Positions 34,501 to 43,056 of a DNA stretch of 64,000 nt are shown one piece after another; position 1 is the first letter of the stretch, and the number at the start of each line of letters is the position of its first letter. This DNA comes from Porphyromonas canoris (GTDB taxonomy: Bacteria > Bacteroidota > Bacteroidia > Bacteroidales > Porphyromonadaceae), in NCBI RefSeq assembly GCF_000769115.1, contig NZ_JQZV01000006.1:137599-201598 (forward strand), written 5' to 3'. Under the pieces are notes generated by a model that worked only from the letters and a program-made list of their open reading frames with translations, was not told the DNA's origin and searched no databases. Position numbers and translations under genes: made by a program.

Positions 34501-34923
34501 ATGAGACATTCAATTTACATCTTTATTGTTGGCATACTGCTCTGTTTGGCTATGCCTCTGTGTGCTAATGGTCAGATCCTTCGCGGAAACAGCAATGAGC
34601 AGATCGGAAGTATCAGCTCAAGCGGAGAGATAAGAAGTAAAAACGGAGCCTATGCAGGGAAGATTGCTTCCGACGGGAATATCTATGATCGTAGCAATAA
34701 GCAGATCGGCAAGATAGGGTCTGACGGTACAGTGAGAGATCGCAGTGGCTCCAATATAGGGAGGATCAACTCTGACGGAACAGTGAGAGACTCCGGAAAC
34801 AGATATTTAGGCAAGATAGAGTCGGATGGTACTGTACGTAACAGTAGCAACTCCAGCATTGGTCGTGCATCGGGAGTGAAGAAAGAGTGGGCTGCGGTCG
34901 CTTTCTTCTTTTTCTCGTTCTAA
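34501..34923 (+). CDS. Small exported protein of short beta repeats (five-fold beta-flower-like)
   Basis: 140 aa with a signal peptide ending ANGQ. The mature part is five to six tandem repeats of about 16-18 residues with the pattern IGKIxSDGTVRDRSGxx (for example KIGSDGTVRDRSGSN, RINSDGTVRDSGNR, KIESDGTVRNSSNS). Such repeats likely form a small beta-propeller or 'beta-flower'. The C-terminus EWAAVAFFFFSF is hydrophobic and could insert in a membrane. Function unknown. The start ATG overlaps another ATG at 34494 in a different frame. Confidence 0.75.
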   Translation: MRHSIYIFIVGILLCLAMPLCANGQILRGNSNEQIGSISSSGEIRSKNGAYAGKIASDGNIYDRSNKQIGKIGSDGTVRDRSGSNIGRINSDGTVRDSGNRYLGKIESDGTVRNSSNSSIGRASGVKKEWAAVAFFFFSF

Positions 34924-34966
34924 GGAGACCATATTAGTGTAGCACAGAAGTAAAACGGAAACAGAT

Positions 34967-35977
34967 ATGCTAAAGAGATACATTGGCTTGGCTATCGTAT
35001 TTTTATTGATAGCATCCTGCGGTAAAACCAATAAGAGTCATGAATCCGAGCAAACGACTCAAGAGGATGTCGTGAAGGAGGATTCTATTCAAGTCTATAC
35101 GGAGGAAGATCATACTCCTACCAATGAATACATGGTAACCATGGCGGTTGGGAGCGATGACGGAAAGCAGTTCATTGCACAGAATAACGGTAAAGGTTCT
35201 TCGTTCTTTAAGCATTTTACCCACTCGATATATGAGGGTAAAACTTATCCGATACGCTTCGTCAAAATGAAACGGCAGCATCCGGGAGATAACGGAAGGG
35301 AAACGACCCAGAACTTCTACTATATGAGTGGAGCTTTGTTCGAGACTACAAAAAACTTCATAAAGGTAGATGAGTACGAGTGGGTCTATGCTCTGCTTTG
35401 TAATGATGCTTTCATGAGAGACTTTGAGCTGGTTAATGTGAAAACAGAAGAGCGAGAAGGATCTTCTTCATTGGCTGAAGTGTGGGAAGATTTGACTTCT
35501 GCCGAAAGAAAGGTAAAGAACGTATTTGAAGAAGAGTACGAACGCCGCATCAAAGGAATCTCCTGCTATCAATCCATTCGGGAGAAAGGAATTTACTTTT
35601 ATGCGATGCAGTTTGAAGTGGAAATGGGACAAGCACTCGGCGTCATTGCAATAGAGACCCCCGATGGCTTCGCTGTCTTGGAAGAACACAGATCTTACGA
35701 TGAAGTCTCTACTTGGCGTGTGGATGATGAAGGATGCTACTATCCTAAATATGTAGTAGAATGTTTTTTGAAAAAAAGTGATAACACCCTTGTCTTTCTT
35801 CTGAAGGATGGTGGCGCTGAGGGTATAAACTTTGATATGTGGACCATAGAAGGAGATGAAATTGTCCCATACGTTTTGAATAAAAAAGCCGTAGATCCGA
35901 ACCGCTCAAAAGCCAATGAGGATGAGGAGGAGCAGGAAAATAGAGCTTCTTGGAGCTTTTATACTGCTCCATTATAA
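34967..35977 (+). CDS. Lipoprotein of unknown function
   Basis: 336 aa. Signal peptide with lipobox LIASC (Cys18), then an acidic linker. The body is mixed alpha/beta and rich in Glu, with no recognised motif. It lies 43 bp after the beta-flower gene and 30 bp before the next gene, in the same direction, so it probably belongs to a six-gene run of exported proteins starting with the TPM gene. Confidence 0.7.
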   Translation: MLKRYIGLAIVFLLIASCGKTNKSHESEQTTQEDVVKEDSIQVYTEEDHTPTNEYMVTMAVGSDDGKQFIAQNNGKGSSFFKHFTHSIYEGKTYPIRFVKMKRQHPGDNGRETTQNFYYMSGALFETTKNFIKVDEYEWVYALLCNDAFMRDFELVNVKTEEREGSSSLAEVWEDLTSAERKVKNVFEEEYERRIKGISCYQSIREKGIYFYAMQFEVEMGQALGVIAIETPDGFAVLEEHRSYDEVSTWRVDDEGCYYPKYVVECFLKKSDNTLVFLLKDGGAEGINFDMWTIEGDEIVPYVLNKKAVDPNRSKANEDEEEQENRASWSFYTAPL

Positions 35978-36007
35978 CCACTAAAAGTTTTTAACAATAA
36001 AAATATT

Positions 36008-36760
36008 ATGCTTATGACAACTCTTTTTTTATCCATAGCCTTAGTGCTTCTAAATCCTTTTGTTCAGGATAACAACAATGGGGAAAACTCTTCCAATGCG
36101 GAACGTAATGCCCGAAAGGCGCAGACAGAACGAGTAGTATCTGACATAAAAGTCTCGATGGAGGGGACAATAGACCATAATACCTACACGGAAGGACAAC
36201 GTGCATCTGTTACTTTCAGCAGATTTCCTCGAACAGTGGAGGAGTTTCAAAAGGTTAGAGAGATACTTGCAGTAGAACCTCATGGTGCCGTTGCTCTCCA
36301 AATCATGGCATACGAAATGTACCGGAGAAACCCGGAAACAGGATTGGAGTGTATACGATTGAACAATACGATAACCAATTCGGGAAAGAATAGTAGTGCC
36401 GTAAGGCAGTTGGACCAAATCTTTAGCAAGGACAACTCTTCACGTCCTTATCAGATGGCAGCCTACCTAAAGGGCGCAACACACGAGAATGGGTACAATC
36501 CCACAGAGCCTTATACCGTAGAAGTAACGGTAGATAAGGGACGTAGATATGGCTATTCCAACGACTATCAAACCACTGTTCTCTATCTTTATGTGCTTAC
36601 AAAAGGTAAGAGCAGTCCGGATGTCCTCTATGTTCTTAAAACCAAGAAACCCGATGAGACGAGCGAACGCGGAAAGTATTTCATCGTAAACAATTCGCCC
36701 GGACTCTATTCTCGTGTTCGTGAGATCTCTTTCGATGCAACGTTTAACGGACTGAAATAA
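36008..36760 (+). CDS. Exported protein of unknown function
   Basis: 250 aa. A short hydrophobic N-terminus (MLMTTLFLSIALVLLNPF) could be a signal peptide or anchor. The C-terminal third (KTKKPDETSERGKYFIVNNSPGLYSRVREI) looks conserved in style, as in Bacteroidetes proteins of unknown function, but I cannot name the family. An internal segment (PEGAVALQ-like VEPHGAVALQIMAYEMYRR) is helical. It lies between two lipoproteins, 12 bp before the next. Confidence 0.65.
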   Translation: MLMTTLFLSIALVLLNPFVQDNNNGENSSNAERNARKAQTERVVSDIKVSMEGTIDHNTYTEGQRASVTFSRFPRTVEEFQKVREILAVEPHGAVALQIMAYEMYRRNPETGLECIRLNNTITNSGKNSSAVRQLDQIFSKDNSSRPYQMAAYLKGATHENGYNPTEPYTVEVTVDKGRRYGYSNDYQTTVLYLYVLTKGKSSPDVLYVLKTKKPDETSERGKYFIVNNSPGLYSRVREISFDATFNGLK

Positions 36761-36772
36761 CCGAAGATCTTT

Positions 36773-37714
36773 ATGGGTCGTAGAATAATCTATATGCTTA
36801 TGCTCCTTCTTTTGGTCTCAAGTTGTGGCAAAAAGGCAGGAAGCAAATCCGACAATGAGGGCGAAACAGACAGTGTAACGGTGTCTCACGATACGAAGGT
36901 TTCGGTACTGAAAGAGCTGTATTACTCTGAAGATGTTCCCTCTCCTCCTGCGGACAGAGTGTTGGAAATGAAAAATGCTCTCCTTTCCAATATGGATAAA
37001 CTCATACCAACGGATGCAATCCATTGTCTTTACTTCTTGGAAGGGTGTGTCGAAGGAGAGTTGTTCTCTGTTTCCGAACGTGAAGCTTCTTTTCTTGAAG
37101 CCTATTCCAGTGCAATGTATGATCAGAAAGAGAATGGAATAGCACCTCAAGACTCTATCTTGCAAAAGGAGAAGCATTACAAAGAAATGGGGCTGGATAT
37201 TGTCTATACCGGAGAAGGCAGCTATGAGATTTCTGCCGGAGAGAAGTTCTATGAGGAGATTGTGAAACATCTGCCCGACGAATACAGGGAGATTTGGTCT
37301 CTTTCGTTGAAGTCGAGAACCTTTTTCAACGATGCCGGAGTCATGGTCTCATGGAAAGAGCTTGGAGAACTTCTCGCAAAGTATGAGGCTTACGCCACCA
37401 AAAATAAAGATCTCTTTGAAGTGATTGTTACCATGAGCAGAAGCTATGCTCTTGTTCAGGCCGCTTATATTTATGGTTTGGATAATAGCCCTATTACAGA
37501 ATTTGAAAACAATGAACAGTTGAACTCCGAAGTGAAAACAGAGTACGAACGCTTCATCAGCAGCTATCCCGATAGTCCGACAGCGAGTTTGGTACGTATA
37601 TTACTTGCCGAACCGAAAATCACGGAAGAGACTTTTGAAAAGGTTAAAAAGGCAAGACAGGAGCTGACTTACCCTCTTCTTACCGCGGATATGATGCAGT
37701 ACAGCGAAGAGTAG
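36773..37714 (+). CDS. Lipoprotein of unknown function
   Basis: 313 aa, lipobox LVSSC (Cys18), followed by a short polar linker. The mature part is mostly helical with acidic residues and resembles an alpha-helical repeat fold, including NSEVKTEYERFISSYPDSPTA, which suggests a TPR-like end. No enzymatic motif. Read in series with the preceding gene. Confidence 0.68.
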   Translation: MGRRIIYMLMLLLLVSSCGKKAGSKSDNEGETDSVTVSHDTKVSVLKELYYSEDVPSPPADRVLEMKNALLSNMDKLIPTDAIHCLYFLEGCVEGELFSVSEREASFLEAYSSAMYDQKENGIAPQDSILQKEKHYKEMGLDIVYTGEGSYEISAGEKFYEEIVKHLPDEYREIWSLSLKSRTFFNDAGVMVSWKELGELLAKYEAYATKNKDLFEVIVTMSRSYALVQAAYIYGLDNSPITEFENNEQLNSEVKTEYERFISSYPDSPTASLVRILLAEPKITEETFEKVKKARQELTYPLLTADMMQYSEE

Positions 37715-37770
37715 ACGGCACTGCTTGTCGGGCGAATAATCTAAATAATTTATCTTGAAACGATAATGGT

Positions 37771-38397
37771 ATGAAGAAATTGACTTTTACACTATCACTT
37801 TTGCTCGTTCTGCTGACCGGCTGTTCCGGAGCAGGCAAAAAGAAGATCGAGCTACCTCCTCTTGAAGATGGACAGACAATCTGTCTTGAAAACGAAGACG
37901 TGCGTCTTTTGGATCATGAAACCGATAATACATTCTATATTGTAGTACAATCCAAATACAAGGACGGAAAGAGTTTTGAGACTCCGGAGGGTACAATATT
38001 TGAGACCATCATGGGAAATTCTCTTGTCGTAAGTCAGGGAACAGGCAATATCCGAACTCTTTTGGTCTATAATCTTCAAACAGGAGAGGAGAAAGCAAGA
38101 ATAGAAAATTTCTTTAGTGGAATTGCCCCTGTACCGGAAGGAGATTCGGCAATGACATTCTATATCTACAATGAAGATACTGCAGGGATGGCGTGGGACG
38201 CTTCCTCAGAAGAGTGGGTACTGTATGGCGATCTTGAAGAGGGTATGCAGAATAGTACGATAGACGAGGCAAAACGCTCTTGTGAAGAACATCTGTTCCC
38301 CGGTCTAAGCATTGTTCCTCTACAAAAGCACCGAATGGATTTGGCTTCTTGGATCGTAACTCCGTTGAAAGAGTATCACTGGAGCTATTCGGAATAA
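37771..38397 (+). CDS. Lipoprotein of unknown function
   Basis: 208 aa, lipobox LLTGC (Cys18). A beta-rich mature part (about 35-140) includes a possible WD-like blade pattern (NIRTLLVYNLQTGEEKARIENF) but only one such unit is clear. It is last in the exported series and is followed by a strong terminator at 38434-38475, which defines the 3' end of the unit. Confidence 0.7.
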   Translation: MKKLTFTLSLLLVLLTGCSGAGKKKIELPPLEDGQTICLENEDVRLLDHETDNTFYIVVQSKYKDGKSFETPEGTIFETIMGNSLVVSQGTGNIRTLLVYNLQTGEEKARIENFFSGIAPVPEGDSAMTFYIYNEDTAGMAWDASSEEWVLYGDLEEGMQNSTIDEAKRSCEEHLFPGLSIVPLQKHRMDLASWIVTPLKEYHWSYSE

Positions 38398-38433
38398 TCT
38401 TAAAAGTCTCTTTTATAGCTTTTATAATATCTC

Positions 38434-38475
38434 TCAAGCGTATTGGAATACCACTCCGATACGCTTGATTTTTTT
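38434..38475 (+). terminator. Terminator of the lipoprotein series
   Basis: TCAAGCGTATTGGA pairs with TCCGATACGCTTGA, followed by seven T residues. Confidence 0.92.
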
Positions 38476-38625
38476 GATCAATGTGGTACACCTCTCTCTT
38501 TGTCGATGTGTTTTGATGGATCTGATCCGTCTCGAGCAAAAGAGGAGCAGTCATAACTTTAAGTCGGATAGGAGAAGAGAGACTGCGATGAATTGTAAAG
38601 TATCTGTATTCTCCTTGAAAATGTG

Positions 38626-38633
38626 TAACTTTG
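38626..38633 (+). promoter_or_regulatory. -7 box of the RsmF-like gene
   Basis: TAACTTTG matches TAnnTTTG and overlaps the start of the longer reading frame, so the gene start is more likely at 38679. Confidence 0.45.
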
Positions 38634-38678
38634 GCATCTAAAAAGAACAACAGAAGCAGAGACGGCATAGTGAACGAA

Positions 38679-40103
38679 ATGGAACAAAAGCAGCAGCTCC
38701 CTGAGATATTTTGCTCAAGAGTCTGTTCTGTAACCGATGGCTTCGGGCAAGATAAAGGTCTTGCTCTTATTGAGGCTATTCTTCATAAGCCCTCTCCTGT
38801 TTCCGTGAGACTGCATAAGAGTAAAGACATAGCACTCTCTCCTACGGCGGATATACGTAGAGTGCCGTGGTGTTCCGATAACGCTTTTTATCTTGAATCT
38901 CGTCCGATCTTTACGGCAGACCCGTGGTGGCACTCCGGTGCGTACTATGTTCAGGAGGCCGGAAGCATGATGCTCAGCCGGTATATCGGACACATTGAGC
39001 CGGTTAGCGGTGTCGTGGTGGATCTTTGTGCCGCTCCGGGTGGGAAAAGCACTCTGCTTAGGGATGCGCTTCCTGCCGATACGCTACTTATCTCGAACGA
39101 GTGGGATGCTTCCCGTGTTCAGGTTCTGAAAGAAAACATGACCCGTCTCGGACATGAGAATGTAATCATCACTCATGGAAGTGTCCCAGCTTTGGCAGAT
39201 TCGGGGATAGTGGCAGATGCAGTTGTCGTAGACGCTCCATGCAGTGGAGAAGGGATGTTTCGGAAAGAGCCGGAGAGTGTATCTCAATGGAGTCTGCAAC
39301 TTATAGCTCACTGCTCGGAACTGCAACGAGAGATTTTGGATGCTGCCTGGAAGATGCTCAGAGAGGGTGGAGTGTTGATTTATAGTACTTGCACCTACAA
39401 CAGGGAAGAGAATGAACAGATTCTCTCATACCTTTTATCCGAGTATGATGCCGAGGTTTTAGAGCCTTTTGAACCCCATTCGGCGAATGGAATCTTTACT
39501 TCCGGTGATGGCATTTATAGGGCTTTACCGTCTGAAACAGACTCTGAGGGATTCAGCATCTTTGCGGTTAGAAAATGTGGAGGAACAGAACAAAACAACT
39601 CTTTTTCCAAGGCTAAGAAAGGAGTCGTAACTCTTCGACACCCGAAAGTGGAAGTGGAAAAAGCAACATCCATACCGTTAGATCTGATTTGGGAAATACC
39701 TTCAGGTGAGATTTTTGCCCTGCCTTTGACTTCCGCCCCAATCCTTCAACAGCTTCATTCAAGAAGCAAGAGTCGGATCGTTCAAGCAGGAATACCTGTT
39801 GCGGAGTTCAAGGGTAAGGATCTTATCCCTCAGCACTCATGGGCACTATCTTCTCGCTTGTCTCATCCTTATCCTATGGTAGATATAGGAGAGGAACAGG
39901 CATTGGACTATCTTAAAAGAGAGAATATCTCCGTAGATGCTCCTAAAGGAATAGTGCTTCTTACCTATAAAGGTCTTCCTTTGGGCTGGATAAAGCAGTT
40001 GGGTAACCGTGCCAACTCTCTTCTGCCAAAAGGGATGGCTATTTTTAATAAGTCTCTACAACCGGACTCTTGGAAGTGGAGCAATTTTTTAATGAAGCTG
40101 TAA
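38679..40103 (+). CDS. rRNA cytosine-C5 methyltransferase (RsmF-like)
   Basis: SAM-dependent m5C methyltransferase of the NOL1/NOP2/Sun family, acting on rRNA. The SAM motif is VVDLCAAPGGKST, the first catalytic Cys is in VVDAPCSGEGMFRK and the second in YSTCTYNREENE. The C-terminal part (about 300-474, GLPLGWIKQLGNRANSLLPKG) matches the RsmF-type PUA-like domain. Length is 474 aa. The target could be 16S position 1407 by family, not proven. Its TAA stop overlaps the next ATG by one base. Confidence 0.88.
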   Translation: MEQKQQLPEIFCSRVCSVTDGFGQDKGLALIEAILHKPSPVSVRLHKSKDIALSPTADIRRVPWCSDNAFYLESRPIFTADPWWHSGAYYVQEAGSMMLSRYIGHIEPVSGVVVDLCAAPGGKSTLLRDALPADTLLISNEWDASRVQVLKENMTRLGHENVIITHGSVPALADSGIVADAVVVDAPCSGEGMFRKEPESVSQWSLQLIAHCSELQREILDAAWKMLREGGVLIYSTCTYNREENEQILSYLLSEYDAEVLEPFEPHSANGIFTSGDGIYRALPSETDSEGFSIFAVRKCGGTEQNNSFSKAKKGVVTLRHPKVEVEKATSIPLDLIWEIPSGEIFALPLTSAPILQQLHSRSKSRIVQAGIPVAEFKGKDLIPQHSWALSSRLSHPYPMVDIGEEQALDYLKRENISVDAPKGIVLLTYKGLPLGWIKQLGNRANSLLPKGMAIFNKSLQPDSWKWSNFLMKL

Positions 40104-41395
40104 TGAAGAGTATAATAATGCAATACTCGGACATTGATGCAAGGTGGAGAGTATGGCTCTTGGCTGTATCTTTTCTGCTTTTGCTCTCTTTCCCCTCCTT
40201 GATGAAAGCACAGACAGAGGAGTCTGTGAGTGGAGAGCTCTCTGCCATTCCGAGATATGAGATCTCTGTGATCACCGTATCCCCAAGTCCCGAAACTCCT
40301 TATACACTTTACGGACACACTGCGGTAAGAGTGATAGACCATATTGTCGGAACGGATGCGGTGTATAACTACGGTGTCTTTGACTTCAATGAACCCAATT
40401 TTACGCTCAACTTTATTCAGGGGAAGCCGGAATATTGGGTGGATAAAAGGAGTTACGGCGATTTTTTCTACGAATATACCTACTTCAACAGAGGTTTTAG
40501 TCAGCAGATCTTGAACCTTACAGACACTGAAGCAGAGCTTATTGTGGCAGCTTTGGAAGAGAATATCTTGCCTGAAAATTGTCGGTATCTCTACAACTTC
40601 ATTTTTGATAACTGTGCCAATAGACCCATGATGCTGTTCGAGTCAGTATTGGGAAAGATAGAGCTGGTTCCATTAAAAAATAATGGAACCTTTAGAGAGT
40701 GGATAGAGGAGTGTACTAAAAATAACTCTTGGCAGATTTTTGGAATCAATCTTGCACTTGGTGCAGGTACGGATAGTTACCCTGATACTTTAGCAGATCG
40801 CTTTTTGCCGGTAATGGTAGAAGAAACTCTTAGAAACGGGAGGTGGATGGATCGTGGAGAGAAACCTCTTATCGTTCGGGAGGAAGTCCTTTTTACTCCC
40901 GATCCATTGTTTCAAAATGCCACCCCGAAGACGTGGACAGATATCGTTACACCCACTGCTCTCTTCTCTTTGCTGTTGCTTCTGCATCTTGTTATTCTTG
41001 TGGTAAGCTATCGTAAAAACTCTTTTACGGTGGTGAAAAGTGTAGAAACTCTCTTGCTTATCGTTGCCGGTATAGCTGGTTGTGTTATTTGGTATATCTC
41101 TTTGTTATCAAATCATCCGTTTACTTTTCCCAACTACAATATGCTTCTGTTGCATCCGTTCCATTTTATAACCGTTTGGATGATTTGGAAAAAGGATAAC
41201 GGCTCACAACTTGTTCGGAGGTGGACTATTCTCCTTGCCGGTCTCATCCTTCTCTGCATACTTATCACTCTCCTCCTTAGAGTACAATCTCTATCCGTTC
41301 CCATATATTTATTGGCATTTCTGTTGCTTTTGTGCTACTCTCACAGAGAATTGGCACAGAATATGCGGAGACTATACAAGAAAGCAAAAGCATAG
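40103..41395 (+). CDS. DUF4105 (Lnb N-terminal-like) membrane protein
   Basis: Start chosen at 40103 (TAATG overlap with the methyltransferase stop). A signal or anchor segment (WLLAVSFLLLLSF) precedes a periplasmic domain with TLYGHTAVRV, YNYGVFDF, FFYEYTYFNRG and FDNCANRPMM. The last motif's Cys with the earlier His fits the papain-like DUF4105 fold found in Lnb. Four to five membrane helices fill about 290-420. Lnb is a lipoprotein N-acyl intramolecular transacylase, but this protein's reaction is not known. Confidence 0.8.
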   Translation: MKSIIMQYSDIDARWRVWLLAVSFLLLLSFPSLMKAQTEESVSGELSAIPRYEISVITVSPSPETPYTLYGHTAVRVIDHIVGTDAVYNYGVFDFNEPNFTLNFIQGKPEYWVDKRSYGDFFYEYTYFNRGFSQQILNLTDTEAELIVAALEENILPENCRYLYNFIFDNCANRPMMLFESVLGKIELVPLKNNGTFREWIEECTKNNSWQIFGINLALGAGTDSYPDTLADRFLPVMVEETLRNGRWMDRGEKPLIVREEVLFTPDPLFQNATPKTWTDIVTPTALFSLLLLLHLVILVVSYRKNSFTVVKSVETLLLIVAGIAGCVIWYISLLSNHPFTFPNYNMLLLHPFHFITVWMIWKKDNGSQLVRRWTILLAGLILLCILITLLLRVQSLSVPIYLLAFLLLLCYSHRELAQNMRRLYKKAKA

Positions 41396-41407
41396 ATTAC
41401 TACCGGA

Positions 41408-43039
41408 ATGAAGAAAGCAATAGTTCCTCTCATAGCCTTTTTGACGCTTTGTCAGGCACAGGCACAAGTCTCGCTGCCTCGCTTAGTTGTCTGGCTTACA
41501 GTAGAAGATCTCCGAACAGATTATTTGGAAACTCTTCTACCGGAAATGCGTGAGGATGGTTTGACAAAGCTGATCAAAGGAGGGGTCTATTACCAACAGT
41601 TGAAGTCTCCCCTTGCTGAAAGCAATGTCTTAAGTGCTATGGCTATGCTTCAGACCGGGCATACTCCGGCGGATCATCACATAACACATCGCTATCCGAC
41701 TACTATTGTCGGCAACGGAAGAGAGCGTAGCAGATCTGTCTTTTACGATGATAAATATATCGGATATGCAACCAATGACAAACTCTCGCCATTAGCTCTG
41801 AATGTCTCCACGCTTGGGGACAAACTGAAAGAGAATTGGAGTGGAAAGAGTCTTGTCTATGCTGTCGGCATTCAGCCGGAAGAAGCACTTGTAATGGGCG
41901 GAAGGCGAGCAGATGCTTCCTATTGGCTGGATGGCAATTCCGGAAAATGGGCTTCCACAACCTACTATAAGCCGGCCTCTCATGCGGTTCAGAATGCCGT
42001 AGATCAGTACAACAACGGGACATCATCCCTGAATAGCAGGCTTTCCGGACTCAAATGGGAGTTGCTCTACAACGCTTATCCCACAACATACAGACATCTT
42101 CCGGCGAAGAATAAGAGAGGAGAGATCAAGCTCTCTGTCGGTTTCGGATCGGATGTGGATGCTGTCCGGAGATTCAAAGCATCTCCCATGATCAATGAGG
42201 AGATTGCAATGCTGACCAATGTTATACTGCGAAGTAGTGAATTGGGAGCAGATGAAATTCCCGATCTGCTCAATGTCCAACTCTCTGTTGCACACGATCA
42301 CGAAGAAAATCCTCTCCTTGCCACACAGGACGCATACTTCCGTTTGGATAAGGCAGTTGCCGACATCCTAAGGGCGGTCGAGTATAAGCTGGGTTACCAT
42401 AAAGATCAGGTGGTTTATATGCTTTCGGGTACCGGAGTGGCAAGAGACAGAGAGAGCCTCAGACATTCCGTAGGAACATTCTTCACAGACCGTTGCAAGA
42501 CACTCCTTAACCTCTATCTCAACCCGAAGTATGGGCGTGCAGAATGGGTTTTGGATGTATCCGACAGGGGTGAGGTCTATCTTAATCTGCAAGCGGCAAA
42601 GCAGTACAATGTTTCAGTAAAAGATTTGGAAGAAGATGCCGCAGACTTTTTGAGAGAGTTTTCGGGCATTAAAGATGTCGTTACATCCACTCAGATAAAA
42701 AACGGACAGCTCTCTTCCCGTCAATCTTATCTCTATCACCACTCCGTATCAAAGAACAGACCGCAGCTGTTATACTCCCTTTTGCAAGGATGGGCATGCG
42801 GTACGGAAAATGGCAGACAGCGCAATGCGTCGGATCACGAAAGGGTTACAGCCGTTGCCTCTCCGCTCATTTTAGTATGGAGAGATATTAAGACACCGGA
42901 AGTTATAGGCGATGCCATTTCTACCCTGTCCGTCTCTTCTGTTTTGGCTTATGTGCTCCGCATAAGACCTCCGAATGCCGAACCGGACATTCCCAAGCAG
43001 ATACCACTATTATTACACACGAACAAAAAAGAAAAATAA
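41408..43039 (+). CDS. PafA-like alkaline-phosphatase-fold protein lacking catalytic residues
   Basis: Exported, 543 aa, signal peptide ending CQAQA. Fold markers match the PafA-type phosphatase family: PRLVVWLTVEDLRTDYL, SPLALNVSTLGDKLK, ADASYWLDGNSGKW, QDAYFRLDKAVADIL. Comparing with the family from memory, the nucleophile Thr is replaced by Val74 in SNVLSAM, the KDR substrate pair by QPE (156-158), the TDYxGH metal site by AHDHEE, and TADHG by LSGTG near residue 340. Only the first metal Asp (VED, Asp34) seems kept. It is likely a pseudophosphatase with a binding or structural role. It lies 17 bp upstream of secA. Confidence 0.7.
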   Translation: MKKAIVPLIAFLTLCQAQAQVSLPRLVVWLTVEDLRTDYLETLLPEMREDGLTKLIKGGVYYQQLKSPLAESNVLSAMAMLQTGHTPADHHITHRYPTTIVGNGRERSRSVFYDDKYIGYATNDKLSPLALNVSTLGDKLKENWSGKSLVYAVGIQPEEALVMGGRRADASYWLDGNSGKWASTTYYKPASHAVQNAVDQYNNGTSSLNSRLSGLKWELLYNAYPTTYRHLPAKNKRGEIKLSVGFGSDVDAVRRFKASPMINEEIAMLTNVILRSSELGADEIPDLLNVQLSVAHDHEENPLLATQDAYFRLDKAVADILRAVEYKLGYHKDQVVYMLSGTGVARDRESLRHSVGTFFTDRCKTLLNLYLNPKYGRAEWVLDVSDRGEVYLNLQAAKQYNVSVKDLEEDAADFLREFSGIKDVVTSTQIKNGQLSSRQSYLYHHSVSKNRPQLLYSLLQGWACGTENGRQRNASDHERVTAVASPLILVWRDIKTPEVIGDAISTLSVSSVLAYVLRIRPPNAEPDIPKQIPLLLHTNKKEK

Positions 43040-43056
43040 CAAAAACATAATATTCA

